A DNA stretch of 64,000 nucleotides from assembly GCA_025201765.1 (NCBI GenBank), contig MU623369.1, positions 124,001 through 188,000 on the forward strand, read 5' to 3'. This document shows positions 25,568-37,555 of the stretch, piece by piece. The notes beneath the pieces are model-generated. The model did no database searches. It had not been told where the DNA came from and saw only the letters and a list, made by a program, of their open reading frames with translations. This DNA comes from Daldinia sp. FL1419. Taxonomy: Eukaryota; Ascomycota; Sordariomycetes; Xylariales; Hypoxylaceae. A program made the position numbers and the translations under genes. Each line of letters starts with the position of its first letter. Position 1 is the stretch's first letter.

Positions 25568-26694
25568 GGTTCACTAAATGCGAGGCAATATTTAAGGAGA
25601 CCGTGGGATTGTAATTGGGGGTGGGTAATAGGCCGATGTTAAGGCCGGGATTGTTTCGAGATTCTCTTCTCCGTAAAAAGCCGGAGTCGTGTCTAATTCT
25701 TTCAGAGTTTGTCGTGTACCTTTTGGGCCGCTACTGGGTGAGCAGGCGCGGTACATTTGTAACCAGTAGGTCGACCGGCTCTTGAGGCAGTTTTCAAGGC
25801 ACGCGAGAGTAGTCTATGCCTTTAGAGATGCGTGAAGAAGTGGCTTTTTCCCTTTTTCTCTGGCCCCCGATTTTAGGGCCATTAAGCAAAGTCATTGTTA
25901 TGAATGGGAAACCTCGTTGAGCATCCGTACTAGAGCGCTTTTTGTTCAGTATTAGCGAAATTAATATCTCACAAGAGTGCGGCCAGGTGCTGGATGAGTT
26001 GCAAGTGCTTTCCCCCCAGGAAGTCCTAGACCCATTTTATTACGTGGTGAGTGAATGAGTGAATGAGTGAATCGTGAATAAGTGGCTTAGAGAATCTTTT
26101 TATTAATATTGCCAGGTGAGTGTGCTGCTAACGTGTACGGTCAAAACCAAAGCTGAGCATTGTTCATAGTAACCTAGATATATATGAATAGCCCTGTGTT
26201 ACTTAAAAAGTCTTCAGCAAATCAAAAGATAATGCAAAGGGACAGCAAGGTGTTCCCCCAAAATAACTAACTGTTTATAGCCTAACCGTTAGCATTCATG
26301 TAAAAGCCGATTGTAGCTGAATTCAATTATTCGTATCAAAGCTGATTCATGTTGCAATCATGGGAAAAGGCATTGTCAAAGAGTAACGAGAGACGGTAGA
26401 TAGGGGCTAACGGAGATAAAGACGGCTGAATGATACAGCGCCTACAAGGTCTGAAACCTAATACCGATTATCTGAGGTATCTAAACAAGTCATAACAACA
26501 TTCATGAGCCCAGGAGTCCCATTTTCCGTATCCTCAAACACGCCCGACTTCGCTTAATTTCATGGTATGGTCAATTCGTCAGTTCCACTCCGTATCAATA
26601 TATTCTTGAACTTCGACTTTCTGCTCTACTTCTCTTCGACATAACTCAATACCGCGTCAGCTCCTGGTGAGAGCATGCTTCCAACCTCCCCTTC
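25568..26694. other. Intergenic, convergent gene ends
   Basis: About 1.1 kb. A GAGTGAAT tandem repeat (about three units) lies at 26048-26073. Nothing else recognised. Confidence 0.45.
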
Positions 26695-27688
26695 CTAATG
26701 GTGGGTTGGTGCGTAACCCGGAGCATCGTATGGGGCATCTCCGTACGAGCCATCCACAAACGGATTGGGTCCTCCGGCTGGTACGCCGGGGCTCGGTTCG
26801 CGCTTCGGAGGGATAGCAGTTTCCTCGTGGACGGCCATAGACGCGTTCGTGGCGTTCGCAGCAGCCGTCTTGGCAATGGCAGCGGCCTCGGCGCGCGCTT
26901 TCTGCTTGCGCTGAGCAGCCTTTTCGCGACAGCAGAAGAATAAGAGGGTAGCAAAACCGAGGCCGAAAACCGTGGCGAGGAAAACGGTTACGATGATCTC
27001 GCCCGTGTCTAGGGTATTTTTTGCTAGCATGCACAAGTTATTGCCATCTTTGTCTGTCGAACAGATGTTCTCGGCTTTGCAGACGGATGTCGGGACCTCA
27101 GTCTCGTAACACGGGAGTGTCTTGCCGGAATCAGCGCCTGTGGACTGGATGGGACAAAAGCTGGTTTTTGTGACGGTTTCGGAGCTGCATTCTATGGAGG
27201 GCTTGAAACCACCTCCCGTGGCGGTTGCAGTTGAGGTGCCAGTTTCTTCTGGTGCTGGCGTAGGAGCTATGCCGAAGTATCGGATTAGCCACTCTGTTCT
27301 ACACACCCTGTATTCGCTAAAGATAAGTCTCACCTGGCATAGCTTCAGGCCCCCGCCTTCGCAGTTCGGCGACAGACCTGCCGTTATGGAAGTTGTTGAT
27401 GATGAAGGCGGCTTCGATTATTGATTCCGCACTAGTGCAGCCGGCATTGCGGAAACATCTTTCTAAGTCGTCGGCCTCGACGTATTCCGGTACATTTCGG
27501 AAACAGTGTGTAAGAGACCCTTTATCGCCGCACGCCGCAGCTGCGGAGAGCCCGAGAGCAGAGTCTCGGATGTAAATGGCTCGGTCCGCTATCGCTGGGC
27601 TAGATCCGAGAGAAGATGCTGGGAATAGCAAAAGCAGAGATAAAAGCGTAGCCGGGAGGGCCGCGGCACCTGATCTTTGCCCATACAT
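26695..27688 (-). CDS. Secreted-type, Cys-rich single-pass membrane protein
   Basis: Two exons, 27688-27334 and 27254-26695, 79-nt intron, 304 aa. A signal peptide is clear: a basic start, then a Leu-rich core ending PASSLG (about residue 30). The ectodomain has Cys residues spaced as ACGDKG, THCF, RCF and GCTS, then a Thr/Ala-rich linker and a second Cys-rich part with CSSETVTKTSFCP. A hydrophobic helix (IIVTVFLATVFGLGFATLLF) is followed by two Cys and a basic, Ala-rich cytosolic tail ending in a Pro/Gly/Tyr-rich segment. The layout resembles wall-sensor or CFEM-like surface proteins, but I do not see the eight-Cys CFEM pattern. The chosen acceptor (CGCCAG at 27255) is the one that keeps phase with the GTGAGA donor and has a GGCTAATCC branch; nearer AGs do not fit. 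Confidence 0.75.
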
Positions 27689-30494
27689 GGTAACAGCTGG
27701 TTAGGAAGATGCGAGGGTTTGGATTTTAAAATCGGCGATAGCACTCTTAAGCACTGAAGCGAGAGAACTGTATGTCGCTCGGTCGAGACTTGGATGTTGT
27801 TAACGGTTAGTTACCTCCTATTTATGTAGGTAGGTAGGTAAGCAGCTGAGGGCTTCAGGTGAAAACCGAAACTACTATTTTCCCCCAAGAACGAAATCCA
27901 ATAAATCCACGTTCTGATTTAGCTGATAAAAAAGATTTATCTAGCCTATAATTCCTTTCGTTTCGTTTTTCTCTGTTTCAATCTCTTTGATCTCGACGTA
28001 GCTACTCACAAACTAGTGATATACTTGTCGTTCACAGCCAACAAATCACGCAGGAATACTTGACGGCGGAAGGTGGATGATGATGGGAAACACGAAAAAA
28101 GCCAAACAAAGAGAAAAATAAATTTCGGAAGGGGACGTGACTAGATGAAGGTACGGTTGGCTGAATATGTAAGAAAAACGCATCCTCCTAAATGCTGTTC
28201 AGATGCAGCTAGGCCAAAGTCGGCCCAGCCAAGTCCTGCCCCGTCGTGATAGTTTTTCAGGGTCTTTCTTTTGATTTTTACAGGGGAACGGGGGAACAGC
28301 TAGGTAGCTTTCTCACTACTTTCATCGGGTGCCTAGGACTCCTACGGCTGTACAATACATGCCGTACTATTATCCGCATCGCGTAGTAGAGCTATCTAGC
28401 TGATAAGTACATAAGGTAACCTAATGTAACTATTTAAAAGTACCTAATGGCGGAAATGAGCTTCTATGTAAGGCTTTGTAGATTTGCGACCTATTTTGGT
28501 GCTGACCTACTTTGTTGGCGGAACGAATCACATAGCAAATTCCTCAAGTTGGAAACAGAAACACTTGCGGCTGGCTCGGAACGGGCACAGCCCTCGTGGC
28601 ACTATCATGATTGGATGGATGGATGGATGGTTGAAGACTAGCTTTTGGTGCGATCTAAGTCGGAGATTGATTCAAGAAGTCTGTGCTACCCATAAGAACG
28701 CCCAAAAAGAAATAAAGGATCCGTTAGACATGTTGTCTTGTAAAACGTGTCAGTGGTCATCGTTCGCGCAATACGATTTGAATACGAAAATCCACAAGAA
28801 AAAAAGGAACAATGCGCCGGGAAAAGATTGACAGATTGTGGGGGATCAACCAAAGCCTGGTTTATCTAAGCTGATCTGATTTTAGCGGGGAGCAGGGCTC
28901 AAGGGCTCAAGGGCTCTGGGCTTCTTCTTCTGCATGTCAGATTTTGTTATTGCCTTTTTTAATGCTTGCCGATGCCGAGATGGCCTATGAGAAGCCGCCA
29001 GCTTAGGAAAACTTCGTTTATTACAATGCCGATCCATGCCACCCCATAGCGCTGTCCATCCAGTGTCGGAACAATACTTGATAACTTCCAAATCCTTTAT
29101 ATTCGATATCACTCCGCAACGGATAGTCTACTACGTAAAAATATTCACAAGTAGAAGGCATCCAGCGAGTTAAACTAGTACGTCTGAGCGGTTTAAGGCT
29201 GTACCCCCCTGCCCTTGCAGGAGAGCTAGCAAAGTGGCTGAGCCGAAGCTCCGCAAGGGGCTTAGAGAAGCTGAACAGGTCCTGCAGGTGTTGGTCCCGC
29301 GTATTTTTCCATGGTTCGTGCTTCTCTTGTATGGCACGATACCTTCCAAATTTGTACCTGTTAGGCTACTTATTGCCTACGATAGCCCGAGGTATCTGTA
29401 CGATCTACCATCGTGTATTATAAACGCAATCCGAACGTTACTTTACGTGACATCGCTTGTTTCTAGCTGCATCTGCAAGAAATTTATTACGATTATGTGT
29501 TTCAACTGACCCAGATGTTATAGAATTAATAACTACATAAAGCTATCTCTGTAACCAATTCACTAACATAGGTACCTGGCTTTATGGTCAAATATACGGT
29601 AGACCATAATAAGGATAATTCCTTATGGCCGCCAAATTTACACATGCACGTGATCTCTAAAGAGGGAATCAATATTATACACAGGTGGAGGCTATGAATA
29701 TTATAGCCTCCAAAGGTTTAAATTCTATAACTATAATCTTCTAGGATGGTAAACCATAGCGGCTTCCACTGTTCCATTTAGAGTCCCGCATATAACTTAT
29801 ATATAGTTTTTATAAAAAAAATATGCAATAGTTAATATAATTATGATATTGTGGCTCGTGTAAGGAAAAATATTATCGAACTTTCGAGATCAATAAGTAT
29901 ATATTAGGGGATTTCTTATATAAGATATTTTGGCAACTATTTCATAATATACTGGAGCCAGTAGAAGCCACTATAATTTACCATCCTAGAGGATTATAGG
30001 TATCATTATATTTTTTGCCTTCTCTTAACAGTTAATATTGCCTTTTTATATTTGTTCTTAATTATTCCTATATTTGAACGGACGAAACCTGGCCGTAGTT
30101 TCAGATAGCTTTTATGATTATTCTCGTAAATAGAGTATGGAGAGTTTCAAACAACACACCTAAGAGCATCCAGGCAGACAGGTTAGAAACATGATCGGAG
30201 TGGCTGAAATTCTATGATGGAATCGGCGGATTACATAACTCTCCAGGGATATACACGTGATGTATCTGTGGCACCGGCCGGGACCCTGTTTAAAATGTTG
30301 TATACGTCATTGCGTACGAGGCGGCTGCGAACATGCATTCCAGGTATTCAAGATTGCTGTTTGTTTCGCTATTTCATCTAAAGAAAAACATCCCTTCCAG
30401 ACTTCAAAATTCGCAAACTCCAAACCTAGAGATACTCACCCATATCCATCATCAACACTTATATACTAGAACAGTTAACACTAAAACCGCCAAA
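27689..30494. other. AT-rich gene-poor stretch
   Basis: About 2.8 kb with no supported gene. Contains (AGGT)n near 27829-27841, a (GGAT)n tract at 28611-28630 and, from about 29520 to 30120, a very AT-rich part with several hairpins and the inverted-repeat element at 29731-29999. Confidence 0.5.
29731..29999. mobile_element. MITE-like inverted-repeat element (degenerate)
   Basis: Two 41-bp arms, 29731-29771 and the reverse complement of 29959-29999, match at 36 of 41 positions; all five differences are C/T transitions. The 187-bp interior is AT-rich and codes for nothing. No clear target-site duplication is seen. Neighbouring perfect or near-perfect hairpins (about 29611-29630 and 29684-29711) lie in the same AT-rich patch. 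Size and structure fit a non-autonomous DNA transposon remnant; a chance palindrome of this length is unlikely. Confidence 0.6.
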
Positions 30495-30811
30495 ATGCCT
30501 CTCGTCGTCCCTGGTATCACAGATAACTCCCAGGACAAGACTACAGAATGGTCCAGCAAGTTGGTAGGAAAGACGGTGTCCGACAATGATCACAGCGAGA
30601 CGGTATGTTCGATTCCACTTATTACATATAATGTCACAATGCGGAGATATCAACTAACACGTACGGATTCTAGAACTTTTGCAAGAAGGATCTTCCTCAA
30701 CAGTGTCGTGTCATTCAACCAGGCATGATGGTGACTAAGGATTTCGTCCCGGACCGACTGAACGTCCACGTCAAGGACGACGGCACTGTAAGCCATGTCA
30801 GACATGGTTAA
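30495..30811 (+). CDS. Peptidase inhibitor I78 family protein
   Basis: Two exons, 30495-30602 and 30674-30811, 71-nt intron; 81 aa. The sequence begins MPLVVPG and has a WSSKLVGK segment, CRVIQPG, and the diagnostic MVTKDFVPDRLNVHV block with a DDGTVSHV end. These are hallmarks of I78, a family of small one-domain inhibitors of serine proteases with a potato-inhibitor-I-like wedge fold. No signal peptide is present, so it probably acts in the cytosol, perhaps on vacuolar or self proteases. Two Cys residues, one near the junction (NFCK) and one in QQCR, could form a disulfide; many fungal members lack them. Confidence 0.88.
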
Positions 30812-31397
30812 CCGTAGATGATTCACCTACATAATTCACCGCCTTCGCATGGCGGAGATATGAACCTGGGGGGGGTTTGAGGGGAGGCTCGAGAGATTCG
30901 CCGGAAAGAAGCATTTTGTGTTTACTTTAATTACCCTTTAATATGAGCAATGAGAGTGAATATTAATGACCTGCCCACCAAAACTTCTATTTTTATCTAG
31001 TTAGCTAACAAGACTTGAACTATTCTTTTAAGATAGACGAACTCGCAAGAGGTGGTAGCATGATGAAGCGATGAAATAATGAGGCGATGATAGTAGAATA
31101 GGTATCCAAGTACCTTATCGTTGGTACCTTTGTACCCGTATGTCATATGCCATATGCCATATGCCCCGCTAGACCGGGAGCTGCGAGGGGTTCGAATCTG
31201 CCCCGCGCTTTGCTGCTTTGGAATCTGGCTTGTCTGGATTTCTGTACTACATATGATTGCGGGGCATTTCGACCAAAATGCCCCTCCAAACTTTGACGAG
31301 CTCCCTAACTCCAAACATCATTTAATATTGGTCTAGATATCATTATAAACAACTTCTAAGAAACAATTAGTAGCCAATTGGCTTCGAATCCGCCAAA
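30812..31397. other. Intergenic between I78 gene and TMA20
   Basis: Contains a short CATATGC repeat (31144-31163). The final ~60 bp should hold the TMA20 leader. Nothing else seen. Confidence 0.4.
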
Positions 31398-32092
31398 ATG
31401 TTCAAGAGAGAGTAAGTAGTTCCTGTCGTGCTTTCTTATTTTTCGACATCCCCAGTCAACATTCCGTGTCATCGCGCGTCTAGCTAATCATCCCACTTTA
31501 CCAACTACACAGAATAACCGCCGCGCCCAAATCTAAACTAAAGTCCTCTGTCCAGCGCTCATTACGCCAGTCCCTTCTTACGACATATCCTCTATTAACC
31601 CCCTATATCGATGAGATCTTACCCAAGAAAGGGTCGCTCGAGGCCATGAAGCTTCCCGACCGTTGCACTCTATATGTCCTGGATTCCCAGCCGCTCTTCT
31701 TCCAGCAAGACACGTCAACACTTCTACCTCATCTACGTCTCGTACATCGCTTCCCAGACGCCTTCCCCAGTATACGCATAGATCGTGGTGCGATTCGATT
31801 CGTCTTGTCTGGTGCCACACTTATGGCCCCTGGCTTGACAAGCGCTGGCGGCAGATTACCCAGCGGAGTCAGTACTGAGGAAGGGAAGGAGGGTCTAGAT
31901 GAGGACGAGAGGTGGACCAGGGAGTTAGAGAAGGGAGAACCGGTCGTAGTTAGAGCCGAGGGGAAGACTGAGGCTTGCGCTGTAGGATTTCTAGTTATGG
32001 GCACTAAAGAGGTCAAAGAGAAGGGTAAAGGCCCCGTTATTGAGGACGCGCACTACTTGGGTGACGGATTATGGAGGATTACCACGGACTAA
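31398..32092 (+). CDS. TMA20: Translation machinery-associated protein 20 (MCTS1 homologue)
   Basis: Two exons: a 14-nt first exon 31398-31411 and 31513-32092, with a 101-nt intron; 197 aa. The start MFKREITAAPKSKLKSSVQR matches the conserved N-terminus of Tma20/MCTS1. The pre-PUA domain continues with the KLPDRCTLY segment, and the PUA domain has FPSIRIDRGAIRFVLSGA and LMAPGLTSAGGRLP, ending HYLGDGLWRI. The protein binds 40S ribosomes with Tma22 (DENR) and helps recycle post-termination subunits and re-initiate. A ~25-residue acidic insert (EEGKEGLDEDERW region) lengthens the usual ~180-aa protein. Confidence 0.92.
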
Positions 32093-32655
32093 AGCGGGTT
32101 GCGGCGGAGCGTGGTCAGTTTATTGGTTAAGCGAGTATCATTATATGAAGCACGTGCACTATCACGAAAGGTTTCTCGATGAGACCATTTCGGTCGCGAG
32201 AAGCGCTATTTTCTGAGGTATCTATATCACTAGGAACGATCATGTTTACAAAACATCCCATTAGGCCCCCGCCAACGTAAATCTACGATAATAGGACGGG
32301 AAGGAAAAAGTAGCCATAATAATAACGATGAGAGGAGATATGACATGCGTAAGTACGATTTGGTAATATGTGTCTATGATTCAGCACCGGATTGCTATTG
32401 ATGTATCTACCTGGGTATATGCAAAAATGCTGCATTTACAGCAGCCAGAAAATAGTCGAAAGGGGTTTTTTTTTTTTTTTCAAAATATCATCGAGATTGA
32501 GTGGAAGTCTTGCTGAAGACTTTTCGTGATTTCTTATTCCTTGGATATACTAACAGTACCGCCGTTAAAGTTGCTAACTTCATTACGACCAAGGGCACCT
32601 AAATACCCTGGAAAGAATAAATCTAAATAAGAGATCACGGAGATGTACCTTGGAT

Positions 32656-32684
32656 ACCTACCTACCTAGGCTAGGTAGGTAGGT
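32656..32684. repeat. Perfect 14-bp inverted repeat of ACCT/AGGT units
   Basis: The left arm 32656-32669 (three ACCT units plus AG) is exactly complementary to 32671-32684, with one base between. On one strand it could fold into a tight hairpin. Confidence 0.9.
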
Positions 32685-33029
32685 TATCACGTACAATAGG
32701 AGTTTTATATACTCACATAATCACTCACAATTTGTTCCCCAATAATCACCCATGCCTTTTATAGTGACAAGGCAACAGGTAATAGTCTATTGCTTTGCTA
32801 AAAAGGCCAAGACACCTACGATGTTGAATTAGGAGGCAGTGGGAAATCTTGATTCATCAGATCATAGTAAGGGATATTCAGATCGAAAATCAGCTCGGTG
32901 ATGATTGGATTAAGCGATACAAGTAGTATCTGTCTATCTAGCTAGTAGTATTAACATGTCTGCAAAGGCCTGCTCGGTCATCTTGTCGTGGTTTCGTCCA
33001 TTATTTGTACAACAATTTAACTATCATTA

Positions 33030-33127
33030 ATATGCAACTTTCGTAATGCAACCGCCGTAATGAAACTTCCGCAATGCAATGTTCGTAGTGCAATTTTCCT
33101 GATGAAATTCTTCTAATGCAAATCGTT
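33030..33127. repeat. 14-bp minisatellite, seven diverged units
   Basis: Seven consecutive 14-bp units start at 33030, 33044, 33058, 33072, 33086, 33100 and 33114. Their approximate consensus is TAATGCAACTTTCG; units differ at several positions, but the TGCAA or TGAAA core stays at a fixed phase. Confidence 0.85.
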
Positions 33128-33312
33128 CCAGTATTCATAATAACAAGGAATTTCCTTGCTGCAATAAAGAATAATTCTGGAGCTGTTTCCTCAAAGTGCC
33201 ATGCTGGTGAAAAGCAATCTAAAGCGTTCAATCATATTGAAATCTTCCTTGGCAAGGAGTAAAGCCCCCCAGGTCCTAGAGGATGTTGATTTCTGCCTGA
33301 TATTAAAGATGC

Positions 33313-34454
33313 TCAGTTGTTGTTTAAGAAGATAGGCTCCTCGAGCTGAACCCCGGATGCGAAAGCGCCCGCTTGGGCTAAGAGGGCTATAGCTATCTCT
33401 TCGCGGAAGGTATGAGTCAAGTGGTTTAGTCGTTCGAGCAAGTAGTCACTATCGATGGTGCGTACAGCCCATGATCCGAAAGCTCCTGTGGGAAGTGTTC
33501 GGTAACTTCCGAGAATATATGAATAGCGTAAGAAGCAACGCTCAATTTCGCGGAGGGCACGTTCATGGTCATCTGGGATGAACAGTCCTTCGGGGGTCGA
33601 GCTCATATCTTCACGCAGAGACCTTGTGAATCGATGACAGTACGACTTGAAATAGTCTACGATCATATCGCGGACGAAATCTTGGCCAGCCCAGCGTTGA
33701 ACGATCTGGATTGCTTCGACGTAGTCGTCGCCCTTGAGGCTGGGATCGTTGAGATTAAAGCCCTCAGTGCTGTAGACTGCTAGCATGGCAATTTTCCATG
33801 CTTTAGGACTTTCAAGGACGTGAACCACGCGGTAGCGTAGGTTGTCTCGGGGATCGACATACATCCAGTATAAGTGAGCAAGTGGTCGGAGCATCTCAAC
33901 ATGCACCAAGATGGGAACTCCACGAGCCACTAGAACAACGACTTCTCTGTGAAAGAGTTTATTAGTTTAACTACCAGAGAATTAAGTGAGATAAAGATGG
34001 GATTTACTTACATCCTGTAGCGCTGTGTCTCCAAGGCAGCTGCGCCTTCCACCAGGAGGAGACTTGGATCTGCGACATCCCTAGAATATATTGTCAGTAT
34101 TGCTATATAAATTGTGCGATGTCTGGAAGAGATGATTGCTATTTAGTATACATACCTGATGTGCGGGTAGTCATTGCTGAACAAACCCGGGTTCAATCGA
34201 GCGAAGTCCATGGAAGTACACAATGTGTAGAACACTCCTCGGATTCGACCACCAGCGTATCGGGGAGTCTCCAAGTTCTCGAGCTCATCTCCAAAGAGCT
34301 CACGGGCTGGGTTGGGAAGCGGGGAGAAGATTCGTCTAATGGCCTCCATAGCAGCCATATCGTTGTTTTGTACAGACGAAAGAGATGCGGACGTGGTGGG
34401 CTGGTTAGATTCCAAAATACCCCAAAGGGTAGCCGGGCCAGGGATGGAGTCCAT
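33313..34454 (-). CDS. Unrecognised 333-aa protein
   Basis: Three exons: 34454-34156, 34080-34012 and 33946-33313; introns of 75 and 65 nt; all phases close. The start is the ATG at 34454 (MDSIPG). There is no signal peptide. The middle has an EGAAALETQRYR segment and a hydrophobic-plus-charged VVVLVARGVPILVHVE strand at the third exon start; the C-terminal half looks helical with many Arg/Asp/Trp/Tyr residues (for example YWMYVDPRDNLRYR). I do not recognise a family. Precise three-exon closure with good splice sites makes a real gene very likely. It stands next to a 1.9-kb gene-free stretch and may be accessory. Confidence 0.72.
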
Positions 34455-36358
34455 AGTGGAGAGGATAGCTTTGCAAAGGACGAGATTTGAGGATATGTAT
34501 TTGTAAAGATAGGGGATCAGGTAGGAAACTGTTTGCAGAAAGGATAAATGTTGGAGGAGGATAAGTTAGAAGATGGGAAGAGAAAGGAAAAAAGGAAATT
34601 GATGGCGCAGGATGTAAAAGTAATAAGATAGAGGATCTAATTTCCCAAATTATAAGTCGCAGGAAGGGTCCTAGGAGCTTCCAAGGCAACAATCATTTTT
34701 GGTGGGCTGGAAAGACTTCCATATGCGGTTCACTGCAAGCCATAGGTCTCAGGGGCTTTCCAGGTAATTTAGGTGTAAGTAGGTTCTAGAGACCATTCAA
34801 CCGAAATGGTTCTTGGAGGCAACTGCATGTAGTTTTACAAGGGCTGGTTCCGATATGATGGCTAATGGAAATTCAGGATTATATGAATAGGTACTTACTT
34901 ACCTACTTAGGTTGCTAACTTGCTACGGACTTTCTAATGTGGCTTACCTACACATGCTGTGAATGGGATGCTGCGTACAGTAAATGCTCAAAGACACAAG
35001 TTCTGGGCAGTACATAATATACCAATCTTGGGTTTGTATGCTACATCATATGCACGTCGTATGTATTATTCGGACTCGCATGCATCCTTAGATAGGGGCT
35101 ATGATTTATTTTGAGCTGCTAGAAGCAGGAGCAGTACCTATATAAGCACCTGCATAAATGGTTACCAGGCTTACATGGTTGATATAAAAAGGACGGTAAT
35201 ATATAAGGAGATGGTGCTTTATTAATTTTGGTCCATCCAAGATATGGGCTACTAGGTTTTCGGTCTATGAAGCACATAAGCCAAACAAACCCGTGAGTAC
35301 TGCCTATTTTGGCAACCTATATTTCAATACGGTTGATTTACTGATTAACCAAAACAGCGAGTAAAGATACTGAAATATATCATGTTCGTACTCGCACCCT
35401 CAATGCTGCCGCATTTCTATGGCCTCCTTTATTATTGTCTTTAACAATAGCTATCTCTTTTTACGTTTAGCGAAACCCTAAGAACACATAGATGTTTATG
35501 CTTGTTCCGTCCCATGTAAATGATGAAAGTACATGGTGAATTGTGCAGAATGAAGCCAACCTAGTGAGGGCAATGTCAGGTATCATTGATCCTTTGGGTT
35601 GTACATGATCGGAGCTCCGATTCGGAGGTGGTCCGGGGGACGGCATTCTCGGCCAATCAAAACATCAAATGCCCCGAAACTCCGGGGCGCTAACGTCACC
35701 TCAAGACAGCAAGTTAGGAAGGATGGACACTTACAAGGGCAAGCACCGGATAGGCAACTACGGTACCTTAGTTTATGTATAAGGTATGTAGGTACTTTAT
35801 ACCCACTGAACAGGCAACCTGAATCTCTCCCGAATTTCAAAGTCGGGTGAAATGTGCCCATCCGTGGCTCTGTCAAGAGCCTTTCCTTTAAAGCGTGTAA
35901 AGTCTCCGCTCCTAATATAACAAAGACCTGCTGGATGGGTTTAAGGTTCTTAGTACCTGAAGCATGCTGAGGTTATTACTGCGCAGCTTCCAATATACTT
36001 AATGATAACTGATGTATAATGAAAATTCTCTTTATAATTAGGCACCTACCAAGTTAATAAATTTATTTATGTATTTCTCTCAACGAGTAAGAGCCCGCTT
36101 GACTTATCCCGTACTTCAGGCGGTGATCATATTCACTTTGGTACGGCCAATCCTTCCCAGGCGATTTCCTGCAGGTTATGCAATTAGTCAGAGCGTATCT
36201 GACGTATTAAATGGCTCCGCGACGCAAATTTCCAACGCTTCTCCTGCCTTTTACTGAGGGGGTCTCTTGGCTTATAAACCGAGTCTTCCACTTCGGATTT
36301 CTTTTTTAAAACTGCTACTATTTCACCTCTTTCTTCATTTCAAAGATCATTTACCATA
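34455..36358. other. Gene-free stretch at the edge of the accessory block
   Basis: About 1.9 kb separating the two divergently transcribed flanking genes. Purine-rich upstream of 34454 and pyrimidine-rich just before 36359. No gene, RNA or long repeat seen. Confidence 0.45.
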
Positions 36359-37221
36359 ATGGCAGCTCATCGTGTTCTTCTTCTTGGCGGTAACGGGAAA
36401 GTAGCTCGGCTACTAACACCAATGCTACTTCAACGATCATGGGAGGTTGCGAGTATCATTAGAAGCCCGGATCAAGTTGCGGAACTACAGCAGATTGGAT
36501 CACAGATAAACCATCAGGGGAAGTTGGATGTCCTTGTCCGTAGCATCGAGGATGTTAAGAGTGAAGCCCAAGCCAAGAACTTGATCGATGAAGTGAAGCC
36601 TGATTACGTCGTTTGGAGTGCTGGTGCTGCAGGAAAAGGAGCACCGGAGAGAGTACGAACACCCGCGTTAAGTCCGAAACCCCTCCTAAGTCCGAATTAT
36701 GCTGACCGTCAAATGAATAGACCGAGGCAATTGACCGCGATGCTGCTTGTTATTTCATTCGTGCATCCGTGGCAACCCCATCAATTACCAAGTTCATTTT
36801 GGTATCATTCAATAGTTGCCGTTATGAAAAAATGTCTTGGGTAACGGAGGAGCATTGGCAGGAGTATCTCAAGACAACACGGAATCCCTTGAATCGATAC
36901 TATGAGGCAAAGATTGTGGCGGATAGAGTACTCTGGGAGGAAGGAAAGAAAAGGAAGGATTTCGCTGCCATTTCTCTCCGTCCAGGCATACTGACGACGG
37001 AGCCTGTTGGCGGTGTCGCTCTGGGGAAATACCCGAGAGTAGCGGGGACGACGAGCCGTGCGTCTGTGGCTTATGTTACGGCTGCGTTGCTCGATTCTTC
37101 CAACTTAAAGACCTCCTGGCTGGATATACTAGATGGTGATGAGGATCCCGATGCCGCTGTAAAAAGGTGTATTGAACAAGGAGAAGATTGCGCCGAAGGG
37201 GAATATTTCTATAAACCTTAG
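36359..37221 (+). CDS. NAD(P)-binding Rossmann protein (atypical SDR)
   Basis: Two exons, 36359-36652 and 36721-37221, 68-nt intron with a TGCTGACC branch; 264 aa. The N-terminal strand-turn-helix VLLLGGNGKVARLL (residues 6-18) is a GxxGxxA dinucleotide-binding motif of atypical SDRs. Later conserved parts are VVWSAGAAGKG, TEAIDRDAA (built across the junction), ISLRPGILT and a C-terminal TSRASVAYV. No YxxxK proton relay is evident apart from YYEAK near residue 180, which fits Y-x-x-x-K loosely. Relatives are fungal NAD(P)-binding proteins of unknown substrate. It opens the accessory block and is 334 bp from the convergent alcohol dehydrogenase. Confidence 0.85.
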
Positions 37222-37555
37222 GTTACTCGCGACGTCCTACAGATATTTTACCCTTAAGTAGGTAATCTTCCAGAGAAAATAAAAGAATTATAGCATCATT
37301 AGAAGATGTTTTACTCGTTTAATGTAGGGTAAATAGCTAAAATTTTATCGTTTTGTCTGACGAAATTCTGATATTTATATTTTGAAATTTTACCAAGTAT
37401 TACGACTTCAACAAGTCGGCTCTAAATACAATCTATCGATTAACTTGACACTTTGACCTCTGTCAACACCTAGTTTATCCCATTATCCTCCATTTTTCAA
37501 GTCGTACCTCATACAATAAAATGCCTTGTGACATTCTATCTATTAAGCCTACTCC
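37222..37555. other. Short convergent spacer
   Basis: AT-rich 3' regions of two converging genes; nothing else seen. Confidence 0.4.

Larger units (their letters stand above)
32093..33312. other. Intergenic with poly-T, palindrome and minisatellite
   Basis: No gene seen. A T-run sits at 32466-32480; the perfect ACCT/AGGT palindrome is at 32656-32684 and a 14-bp tandem repeat at 33030-33127 (separate entries). Confidence 0.5.

Noticed and set aside
28484..28831. 115-codon plus-strand frame
   Set aside because: Crosses a GGAT repeat, no family features.
31190..31205. GGTTCGAATC word resembling a tRNA B box
   Set aside because: The flanks do not form a T stem and no A box, acceptor or anticodon stem lies at the right distance.
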